This document shows, piece after piece, positions 1-4,986 of a stretch of 7,217 nucleotides of DNA; the stretch's first letter is position 1, and the number at the start of each line of letters is the position of its first letter. The position numbers were made by a program, and so were the translations under genes. The stretch spans positions 1-7,217 of the forward strand of contig JBAYZQ010000122.1 in assembly GCA_041672385.1 (NCBI GenBank). Reading direction: 5' to 3'. The stretch is from JBAYZQ01 sp041672385 (GTDB lineage Bacteria > Spirochaetota > Spirochaetia > Sphaerochaetales > Sphaerochaetaceae). A model generated the notes under the pieces. That model saw only the letters and a program-made list of their open reading frames with translations, was not told the DNA's origin and made no database searches.

Positions 1-275
1 CGAATATTCAAATAAGGTCCTGCTAATATAATTTCACCTTTTAAATTAAGTTTTTTTTCTAGCTCAACTTTTAAGTTACTAGCTATAACAGCAGGAGCTT
101 TATGGAGAAGTTTAGCATAAGCAAAAATTGCAAAGGCAAGATCTCCCATCTCTTTTTTAGGAGGATTCTGGGCAATTACAGAAGGAAAAACCCCTTCATA
201 ACCAACCCCATCGAGCATTTTTTTTATTTCTATGTTTATTGCTTCAGTCCATTGCTTCTTAATTTCTGATAACAT
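1..275 (-). CDS. argS: Arginyl-tRNA synthetase, N-terminal fragment (cut by window edge)
   Basis: Only the first 91 codons lie in the window; the gene runs off the left edge. The translation begins MLSEIKKQWTEAI and carries the features of the ArgS N-terminal additional domain (Add-1), which binds the elbow of tRNA-Arg: a PPKKEMGDLAFAIF block at about residues 39-52, then AKLLHKAPAVIAS at about 54-66, and the GPYLNI segment at the very end (about 86-91). In the family this GD-LAF / AK / P-IA pattern precedes the catalytic HIGH-type core, which is outside the window. The enzyme charges tRNA-Arg with arginine in the cytoplasm. The ATG start is backed by GGAGG four bases upstream (280-284, minus strand). 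The gene diverges from birA. Identity is a family-pattern judgement on a fragment; I am fairly confident because several blocks occur in the right order. Confidence 0.85.
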   Translation of the reverse strand, partial: MLSEIKKQWTEAINIEIKKMLDGVGYEGVFPSVIAQNPPKKEMGDLAFAIFAYAKLLHKAPAVIASNLKVELEKKLNLKGEIILAGPYLNI

Positions 276-279
276 AAAG

Positions 280-284
280 CCTCC
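280..284 (-). promoter_or_regulatory. Ribosome binding site of argS
   Basis: On the minus strand the bases read GGAGG, four bases before the ATG at 275-273. It is a full Shine-Dalgarno core with slightly short spacing, and it fixes the start of the argS fragment. Confidence 0.75.
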
Positions 285-306
285 AAGCTAATTCAAATGT
301 GAAACA

Positions 307-335
307 ATTTTACAATTTTTAGACTATCGATACAA
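307..335 (-). promoter_or_regulatory. Candidate sigma-70-like promoter of argS
   Basis: Read on the minus strand, TTGTAT (335-330) is followed after 17 bases by TAAAAT (312-307). The -10 box matches TATAAT at 5 of 6 positions and the -35 at 3 of 6. The predicted transcript start near 300 gives a leader of about 25 bases containing the GGAGG site. In such AT-rich DNA chance matches are common, so this is a candidate only. Confidence 0.4.
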
Positions 336-352
336 GACCAAAAATACGATGG

Positions 353-381
353 TAGACAATCCTTATTTAAAATTATAAACT
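353..381 (+). promoter_or_regulatory. Candidate birA promoter giving a near-leaderless mRNA
   Basis: TAGACA (353-358, 5 of 6 to TTGACA) is followed after 17 bases by TAAACT (376-381). An overlapping TATAAA (374-379) is a better -10 box but sits at 15-base spacing. Either choice places transcription start at about 386-388, within a few bases of the birA ATG at 389. No Shine-Dalgarno-like purine run precedes that ATG, so the mRNA may be leaderless or nearly so. Confidence 0.35.
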
Positions 382-388
382 TTAAAAT

Positions 389-1090
389 ATGCCAAGAATT
401 CTTAAATATAAAAAAATAAGCTCAACAAATTCTGTGTTAAAAGATATGATCAATAAAAGCCCAATTGATTTTCCTGATACTGTTATTATTTCGTACAAAC
501 AAACAGAAGGAAGAGGTCGCTTAAAAAGAGTTTTCTCTTCCCCTGAAGGTGGTCTTTATATAAGTCTTTGTTTCAAAGAGGATGAATTTAAATATCCAAC
601 AGCAACCGCAGCTGTTTACGCAATGCTTGCAATTGCAGATATTGGTGTTCAAACTAAAATAAAATGGTTAAATGATCTTTATTTTAATAACAAAAAGGTT
701 TGCGGAATTCTAGCCGAAAAAGTTCACTCTTACGTTATAATTGGAATCGGTATTAACATTACTACAGAAAAAAGCGAATTTCCAAAAGAAATACAAAATA
801 AAGCTATATCCCTTTTTCCAGGGGAAAAATCAAGATTAGAAGAGCTTAGAAATAAATTATCCAAAAGTCTAATAGAAAACTTCTATCAAAAAAAACCAAG
901 TAATATTTTTTCCTTATACAAAGAAAACTGTTTCACCTTAAATACTCAAATTACAGTTAACAGTTTCGACAAAACCTATGAAGCTATGGCTATAGGTATA
1001 AACCAAGATTTTGAACTAATAATTAAAGATTCTGAAAATAAAATATGCACCCTTAGCACTGGAGAGATTATACTAAATCAACTTCAATAG
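389..1090 (+). CDS. birA: Biotin--[acetyl-CoA-carboxylase] ligase, single-function (no DNA-binding domain)
   Basis: This 233-residue protein has the catalytic and C-terminal domains of the BirA/BPL family. The enzyme makes biotinyl-5'-AMP from biotin and ATP and transfers biotin to a lysine of carboxylase or decarboxylase carrier proteins. Visible motifs: STN at 12-14, the biotin/adenylate loop TEGRGRLKR at 39-47, SPEGGLYISL at 51-60, KWLND at 92-96 (the family usually has KWPND, so Pro is replaced by Leu), the KKVCGILAE strand at 102-110, GIGIN at 119-123, and a C-terminal SH3-like region ending STGEI. The chain starts directly at the catalytic fold, so the N-terminal helix-turn-helix of bifunctional E. 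coli BirA is absent. It should therefore be a class I enzyme without repressor function. The ATG has no Shine-Dalgarno site, but the next internal Met (residue 20) would remove the STN motif, so the start stands. The 3' end overlaps mtaB on the other strand by 23 bp. Confidence 0.92.
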   Translation: MPRILKYKKISSTNSVLKDMINKSPIDFPDTVIISYKQTEGRGRLKRVFSSPEGGLYISLCFKEDEFKYPTATAAVYAMLAIADIGVQTKIKWLNDLYFNNKKVCGILAEKVHSYVIIGIGINITTEKSEFPKEIQNKAISLFPGEKSRLEELRNKLSKSLIENFYQKKPSNIFSLYKENCFTLNTQITVNSFDKTYEAMAIGINQDFELIIKDSENKICTLSTGEIILNQLQ

Positions 1091-2381
1091 CTTTTCCATT
1101 ATAATCTTTTCTTATTTTAACCTTATAAATTTCGCCCTTTTTTGCTTCTAAATTAAGTCCAAATACTTTTACCTTCAAAAAATTCCCGGTTGTTCCCCAC
1201 CAGAATTTTCCTTTATCTTGTTCTAAGAGAACTTCGACTTCTTTTCCAAGATAAGAGTTTACGTAATTTAAATATAATTCATCAGAAAGATCTCGAAGCT
1301 TTTTAGCTCTTTGATCTCTTATATCCTCACAACATCTATCTTTTACTCCAAAAAAAGGAGTATCAGGCCTTGGGCTAAAAGGAAATACATGAAGTCTTGA
1401 AAAATTATTTTCTTTCACAAAATCATAAGTCTCTTGAGCTTCTTCCTCCTCTTCTTGAGGAAGGCCAGAAATAAGATCACAAGCAATAAAAGGATTCTCT
1501 TTTACCTCTCTAAGACGCTTAATAATATATTTCAAATGTTCATTATCATAATGCCTATTCGCCCTTTTCAAAACTTTATTTGAAGCAGACTGGATTGGAA
1601 TATGAAAATGAGGTTGTATTCTTGGATCTTTTAAAGTAGAAAGAAGCCTATCATCCACATGATCGGGTTCCATAGATGAAAGTCTAAGTCTAATATTAGG
1701 TCCCAACGCAGCTAATAATTTTTCAATTAAAGCGCCAAGCCCTTCTCTCTCATGATCATACATTGTTAGATTAACACCTGTAAGCATTATTTCATGATAA
1801 TTATTCTTTTCAAGTTCCAACGCCCTTTTTACTACTTCATCACTATCAAGGCTACTAGATTTTCCACGAGCTACATGAACTCTACAGTAGGCACACTCAT
1901 TATCACAACCATCCTGTATCTTTAAATAAGCTCTAGAATGATATATAAAATTAGATCCATGATAATCAAATACACTACAATCTTCAGTTTCGACAAATTT
2001 AGAAAAAGCTGAGCAGTTTTCATACAACGACATAACATCATTTTCTTTTATGAAATCCGGAAGCTTTAAAATATCTGCTTTTTTATCAAGTCCAATAACA
2101 ATAACTTTATCACTAACTTTCTCGAGTATTTTTCTATTAAGTTGAGCATAACATCCTGTTACTAGAATAACTTCGCATTTTTCAGAAGAAGAAAATTTTC
2201 TTATCATTCTACGAACTTTTTGTTCTGCTTTGCTTGTTACTGTACAAGAGTTTACTATTATAAGGTCTGCATTGTTCCCATCGGTGTCCATCTCAAATCC
2301 GGCTTTGTAGAAAGAAGAGGCAATAGCCTCACTCTCGCACTGGTTCAATCTACAACCCAAAGTATATATAAAAATATTCAT
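1068..2381 (-). CDS. mtaB: tRNA (N6-threonylcarbamoyladenosine-37) C2-methylthiotransferase MtaB
   Basis: This radical-SAM enzyme of the MiaB/RimO/MtaB family adds a methylthio group to t6A37 of ANN-decoding tRNAs (ms2t6A), using two 4Fe-4S clusters. Numbering from the ATG at 2381 (437 residues), the N-terminal domain has the three auxiliary-cluster cysteines: C10 in TLGCRLNQCESEA, C46 in VNSCTVTSKAEQ and C77 in VTGCYAQ. The radical-SAM triad CDNECAYC follows (C159, C163, C166), and a C-terminal TRAM-like RNA-binding domain covers roughly the last 65 residues. GCRLNQCESEA, IQDGCDNECAYCRVHVARG and LSSMEPDHV resemble MtaB/YqeV rather than MiaB or RimO. A GTG six bases further upstream is in frame, but it overlaps the GGAG that serves the ATG, so I chose the ATG. 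The start overlaps the tyrA stop as TAATG, which implies translational coupling. No terminator hairpin is visible beyond the stop. Confidence 0.93.
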   Translation of the reverse strand: MNIFIYTLGCRLNQCESEAIASSFYKAGFEMDTDGNNADLIIVNSCTVTSKAEQKVRRMIRKFSSSEKCEVILVTGCYAQLNRKILEKVSDKVIVIGLDKKADILKLPDFIKENDVMSLYENCSAFSKFVETEDCSVFDYHGSNFIYHSRAYLKIQDGCDNECAYCRVHVARGKSSSLDSDEVVKRALELEKNNYHEIMLTGVNLTMYDHEREGLGALIEKLLAALGPNIRLRLSSMEPDHVDDRLLSTLKDPRIQPHFHIPIQSASNKVLKRANRHYDNEHLKYIIKRLREVKENPFIACDLISGLPQEEEEEAQETYDFVKENNFSRLHVFPFSPRPDTPFFGVKDRCCEDIRDQRAKKLRDLSDELYLNYVNSYLGKEVEVLLEQDKGKFWWGTTGNFLKVKVFGLNLEAKKGEIYKVKIRKDYNGKAIEVDLV

Positions 2382-3103
2382 TACCACTCCAAAGCATTCA
2401 TCGTTTCCTGTAACGCCCTTTTCAAATCCCTTCTCATATTTACTGCATAGGGATTATAATGTTGCAAATCTTTAAACAACGTCAAAGAATCATTACAGGT
2501 CTGTTCTACAATTTCCATAAGACTTTTATAGCCTACGGTCGCAAGATCTGTATAAGGAAGGTCTAGTTCTTTAAGAGTTCTTCCAAGAAAATGGGTAATT
2601 CCTTGAGAATAAGCAGCTTCTCTATCATGTCTATCAGGACTCATTTTAAAAACATCAAGCCCCCAAGAAGAAAATTCTTTTTCCCAATAGTCAACTTTTG
2701 CTCTATCAACCCTTACCGGACATATTACCAAAGGCAAATTTTTTAATCCATTCTTAGCACTGTCAGGGCCAAACATAGGATGAGTAGCCATAATCTGTAT
2801 ATTTTCGGGTAAGTATTTTTCCATTATTTCACAAGGGAATAGTTTTACCGAACATGTATCACAAACAACACTATCATTACTGATTTTTTTAGCACATTTT
2901 TTTATCACTTCTTCAAAGGCTGAAATTGCCACACAGAAGAATATATATTTTTGGCTTAATACTGTTTCCTCATCCGAATAAATAATACCCGGTAAATCAG
3001 TTTTTCCACTTCTGCTAAATCCATACACTTGATGACCTTGCTCAATCATTTTTGTAGCAAAGAAGCTTCCAAATCTACCCAACCCATAAATACCAATTTC
3101 CAT
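2381..3103 (-). CDS. tyrA: Prephenate/arogenate dehydrogenase, short plant-like TyrA
   Basis: This 240-residue dehydrogenase carries out oxidative decarboxylation of prephenate or arogenate, the route to tyrosine. It has an N-terminal Rossmann fold, GLGRFG at 7-12, and the catalytic-domain motifs DTCSVK (82-87), THPMFGP (107-113) and SQGITH (166-171), with H171 as the likely catalytic histidine. After the second strand it reads GFSRSGK (28-34), with Ser-Arg where NAD enzymes usually carry an acidic residue. This suggests NADP preference. The HPMFGPDSAKNG block and the helical C-terminal half look more like plant arogenate dehydrogenases than like E. coli TyrA. There is no chorismate mutase or ACT domain. 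An in-frame TTG at 3166 gives a longer frame, but the ATG at 3103 has GAGG five bases upstream and directly precedes the Rossmann strand. The TTG also lies upstream of the apparent promoter. First gene of the tyrA-mtaB pair. Confidence 0.88.
   Translation of the reverse strand: MEIGIYGLGRFGSFFATKMIEQGHQVYGFSRSGKTDLPGIIYSDEETVLSQKYIFFCVAISAFEEVIKKCAKKISNDSVVCDTCSVKLFPCEIMEKYLPENIQIMATHPMFGPDSAKNGLKNLPLVICPVRVDRAKVDYWEKEFSSWGLDVFKMSPDRHDREAAYSQGITHFLGRTLKELDLPYTDLATVGYKSLMEIVEQTCNDSLTLFKDLQHYNPYAVNMRRDLKRALQETMNALEW
2387..2390 (-). promoter_or_regulatory. Ribosome binding site that sets the mtaB start
   Basis: On the minus strand GGAG lies inside the last codons of tyrA, five bases before the ATG at 2381-2379. 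The alternative GTG at 2387-2385 shares its first base with the last G of this GGAG and has no ribosome site at a usable distance. The site therefore favours the ATG. Confidence 0.7.
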
Positions 3104-3108
3104 TTTTT

Positions 3109-3112
3109 CCTC
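3109..3112 (-). promoter_or_regulatory. Ribosome binding site that sets the tyrA start
   Basis: On the minus strand GAGG stands five bases before the ATG at 3103-3101. This supports that ATG over the in-frame TTG at 3166, which has no such site. Confidence 0.75.
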
Positions 3113-3118
3113 AAAGTG

Positions 3119-3147
3119 ATAATAGACAATTTTATAATAACTTTCAA
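3119..3147 (-). promoter_or_regulatory. Sigma-70-like promoter of tyrA-mtaB
   Basis: On the minus strand TTGAAA (3147-3142) is followed after exactly 17 bases by TATTAT (3124-3119). The boxes match the consensus at 4 of 6 and 5 of 6 positions. Predicted transcription start is close to 3112, giving a very short leader of about 9 bases that still includes the GAGG site. This would exclude the TTG at 3166 from the message. Confidence 0.55.
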
Positions 3148-3168
3148 GCATAGAAAAATTATTCAAAC

Positions 3169-3197
3169 TTGAATTAATTTGCTTCTAGTTGTATCAT
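3169..3197 (+). promoter_or_regulatory. Sigma-70-like promoter of the exported-protein gene
   Basis: TTGAAT (3169-3174) is followed after 17 bases by TATCAT (3192-3197, 5 of 6 to TATAAT). Predicted transcription start is near 3204. The -10 box includes the first two bases of an ATG at 3196, so that ATG cannot be the start on this message. The start at 3229 then has a leader of about 25 bases. It stands back to back with the tyrA promoter, with 21 bases between the two -35 boxes. Confidence 0.5.
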
Positions 3198-3228
3198 GGA
3201 AGCATCTTATTTAATGGGAAGCAAAAAA

Positions 3229-3861
3229 ATGAAAAAAACTAAAACCGCTATTTTGATTCTGTTTGTTAGTCTGTTATCACTTTCAGTTACATTTGGCCAA
3301 ATCACAGATATTAAAGCTAATCGGGAAACTGTGGATTTGAAAGATTTCTACGTTATTTCAAAAGCGATTTCGGCTGCTGATGTCCTACAATTTATGCAGG
3401 TATATGAGGCTCCAGACAGTCCTGTAGAGTTTTTCACAAATGCCAGCTATTTTGATAATGAAGAAATAGAAAAATACTTTGCCTATTATCTATCCTTTTT
3501 TAACCCACAATCTGCTTACAAATTTTCCTACAAATATTTTGCAGACCGAAAAAGTTATTTTGAGGTAATGAAGGTTATTCCTGAAGACAAAGATTATTCC
3601 ATAAATGAGGCCTTTTCCAATTTTACTTCTTTGAAAAATCTTCAATTAATTTTTCCAAGTGGTATTGTAGACGGAAATATTTATGATGTTTTTAGAACTT
3701 GTAGTAGACAGCTCGCCTTCTATGTTGGATTATTCAGCCCAGATGGGAGAACTCCAGACTATGAGCTATGTGAAAAAAACTTACAAGAATATTATCAATC
3801 TTTGGAATTGGACTTCCAAACTGCCATGGAAGAAGAAGAAAAGTTAAAGAACCAACAGTAA
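3229..3861 (+). CDS. Exported protein of unknown function, aromatic-rich
   Basis: I do not recognise this 210-residue protein. It has a clear Sec signal peptide: a basic MKKTKT start, a hydrophobic stretch at about 7-22 (AILILFVSLLSLSVTF), and a probable signal peptidase I site after TFG (residue 23). There is no lipobox cysteine, so the mature chain of about 187 residues should be periplasmic or secreted. Residues 74-111 are very rich in Phe and Tyr (15 of 38). The mature part has only two cysteines (C158, C181), which could pair. The C-terminus is a charged helix ending EEEEKLKNQQ. No enzyme motif is visible. In-frame ATGs at 3196 and 3214 exist, but the first overlaps the -10 box and both would place extra residues before the signal peptide. 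GGGAAG at 3216-3221 is a weak ribosome site for the chosen ATG. pta follows after 53 bp and might be partly read from this promoter. Confidence 0.8.
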   Translation: MKKTKTAILILFVSLLSLSVTFGQITDIKANRETVDLKDFYVISKAISAADVLQFMQVYEAPDSPVEFFTNASYFDNEEIEKYFAYYLSFFNPQSAYKFSYKYFADRKSYFEVMKVIPEDKDYSINEAFSNFTSLKNLQLIFPSGIVDGNIYDVFRTCSRQLAFYVGLFSPDGRTPDYELCEKNLQEYYQSLELDFQTAMEEEEKLKNQQ

Positions 3862-3864
3862 TTA

Positions 3865-3886
3865 TAAATCAAGGATTATTGATTTA
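3865..3886. repeat. Perfect 8-bp inverted repeat between the exported-protein gene and pta
   Basis: TAAATCAA (3865-3872), a six-base spacer GGATTA, and TTGATTTA (3879-3886) form a perfect dyad. It starts four bases after the stop of the exported-protein gene and ends one base before a TATAAT box. The stem is AT-rich and not followed by a T run, so it is a poor intrinsic terminator. Its place just upstream of a -10 box would suit an operator or a weak mRNA 3'-end hairpin; chance is also possible in such AT-rich DNA. Confidence 0.4.
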
Positions 3887-3887
3887 A

Positions 3888-3893
3888 TATAAT
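3888..3893 (+). promoter_or_regulatory. Consensus -10 box possibly driving pta
   Basis: A perfect TATAAT lies 21 bases before the pta ATG. It would start transcription near 3900 and leave a 15-base leader containing AGGAG. No good -35 box is found 16-18 bases upstream, where the sequence instead forms an inverted repeat, so an activator or read-through from the upstream gene may contribute. Confidence 0.4.
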
Positions 3894-3903
3894 AATTAGT
3901 TTT

Positions 3904-3908
3904 AGGAG
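3904..3908 (+). promoter_or_regulatory. Strong ribosome binding site of pta
   Basis: AGGAG stands six bases before the ATG at 3915. It has the best spacing among the ribosome sites here and fits a highly expressed central-metabolism gene. Confidence 0.8.
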
Positions 3909-3914
3909 AAACAA

Positions 3915-4916
3915 ATGACATTCGCAGAAGAAATGAAGTCAAGAGCAATTGTGCTTCAAAAAAATCTGGTACTTCCTGAGGGAACTGAACCAAGAACTCT
4001 ACAGGCAGCTCGCAAAATTTTAGATGAAAAAATAGCCAAAAACGTAACGTTGCTAGGAAAAAAAGAAGAAATTGAAAAATTAGCAGCAGAACTTAAGGTA
4101 AATCTTGAAGGTATTAAGATAGTAAATCCAGAGACAAGTGAAAAAAGAGAAGCTTATGCAAAGGAATACTTTGAATTAAGAAAGCATAAAGGAATGACTG
4201 AAGAACAAGCTTACAATGGTATAGTTTCTCCTCTTCATTTTGGAGCCATGATGACTAGAATGCAAGATGCTGATGCTATGGTAGCTGGTGCAGAAAATAC
4301 AACCGGTGATGTCCTTAGAGCTTCTTTTCAGATTATTAAAACAAAACCAGGCATTAAATATGCTTCTTCATGTTTTGTTATGGCAACTGATAAAAAAGAA
4401 TTTGGATTTAATGGAGCTTTTATCTTCGCTGATTGTGCTACAATTCCTGATCCCACAAGTGAACAGCTTGCTCAAATAGCAGAAGCTTCTGCTGTTTCCT
4501 GCCAAACTTTCTTGGGTACTGAACCAATAGTTGCAATGCTTTCTTACTCAACAAAAGGTTCTGCAAAAGGTGACTTGGTTGATAAAGTAGCTGAAGCTAC
4601 AAAAATGGCTAAGGAAAAAAATCCTAACCTAAAAATTGATGGCGAACTTCAAGCGGATGCTGCAATGGTAGAAAAAGTGGCTCAGCAAAAAGCACCGGGT
4701 TCAAACGTAGCAGGAAAAGCAAATGTTCTGGTTTTCCCAGATCTTCAAGCTGGAAATATTGGTTATAAACTTGTTCAGCGTCTTGCTGGAGCTCAAGCTT
4801 ATGGACCAATTCTTCAAGGTTTTGCAAGACCAGTCAGTGATTTAAGCCGTGGATGTAGTGTAGAAGATATTGTAGTAACAGCTTCAATTACTCTCGCTCA
4901 GTCAGCTTCAATGTAA
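3915..4916 (+). CDS. pta: Phosphate acetyltransferase
   Basis: This enzyme interconverts acetyl-CoA plus phosphate and acetyl phosphate plus CoA. With acetate kinase, which is not in this window, it forms the ATP-yielding acetate pathway of fermenters. The 333-residue chain is a single PTA/PTB domain of the short type, without the N-terminal DRTGG and P-loop regions of E. coli Pta. Recognisable blocks are VLPEGTEPRTLQAA near 19-32, GMTEEQAYNGIVSPLHFGAM (93-112), DADAMVAGAENTTGDVLRA (118-136), FADCATIPDPTSEQLA (171-186), MLSYSTKGSAKG (208-219), DGELQADAA (242-250), NVLVFPDLQAGNIGYKL (270-286) and GPILQGFARPVSDLSRGCSVEDI (297-319). S311, R312 and D318 correspond to the Ser, Arg and Asp described as important in the Methanosarcina thermophila enzyme. 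Reading is intact, and the gene looks less AT-rich than its neighbours, as expected for high expression. A hairpin terminator follows. Confidence 0.96.
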   Translation: MTFAEEMKSRAIVLQKNLVLPEGTEPRTLQAARKILDEKIAKNVTLLGKKEEIEKLAAELKVNLEGIKIVNPETSEKREAYAKEYFELRKHKGMTEEQAYNGIVSPLHFGAMMTRMQDADAMVAGAENTTGDVLRASFQIIKTKPGIKYASSCFVMATDKKEFGFNGAFIFADCATIPDPTSEQLAQIAEASAVSCQTFLGTEPIVAMLSYSTKGSAKGDLVDKVAEATKMAKEKNPNLKIDGELQADAAMVEKVAQQKAPGSNVAGKANVLVFPDLQAGNIGYKLVQRLAGAQAYGPILQGFARPVSDLSRGCSVEDIVVTASITLAQSASM

Positions 4917-4941
4917 GGTTTTTAAATTATTAAAAATTAAT

Positions 4942-4981
4942 AAACACCCCGTTATTTATAAAGAATAATGAGGTGTTTTTT
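4942..4981. terminator. Intrinsic terminator, probably bidirectional (pta / trkH)
   Basis: AAACACC (4942-4948) pairs with GGTGTTT (4972-4978). After one C/A mismatch the pairing continues for seven more pairs, including one G-T wobble, around a seven-base loop. On the plus strand six T follow from 4976, giving a terminator 26 bases after the pta stop. On the minus strand the hairpin begins 6 bases beyond the trkH stop (4987-4989) and runs into a T-rich tract, so it can end both converging transcripts. Confidence 0.8.
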
Positions 4982-4986
4982 ATAGT

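Noticed and set aside
276..388. T-box or other riboswitch in the argS-birA gap
   Set aside because: The gap is only 113 bp, shared by two divergent genes, and shows no T-box sequence or strong stem; the predicted leaders are about 25 and 0-3 bases.
2220..2450. Open frame of 76 codons on the plus strand over the mtaB-tyrA junction
   Set aside because: It lies antisense to two genes with clear family motifs, has no ribosome site and encodes no recognisable domain.
3104..3166. Longer tyrA start at TTG 3166 (21 more residues)
   Set aside because: It lies upstream of the apparent promoter, has no ribosome site and adds residues before the Rossmann fold; ATG 3103 has GAGG at good spacing.
3865..3886. 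Inverted repeat as an intrinsic terminator of the exported-protein gene
   Set aside because: The stem is only 8 bp and mostly A-T, and no T run follows; an operator or chance dyad fits better.
4288..4827. Short open frames within pta on both strands
   Set aside because: They are shadows of the strongly conserved pta reading frame; none has a promoter or ribosome site of its own.
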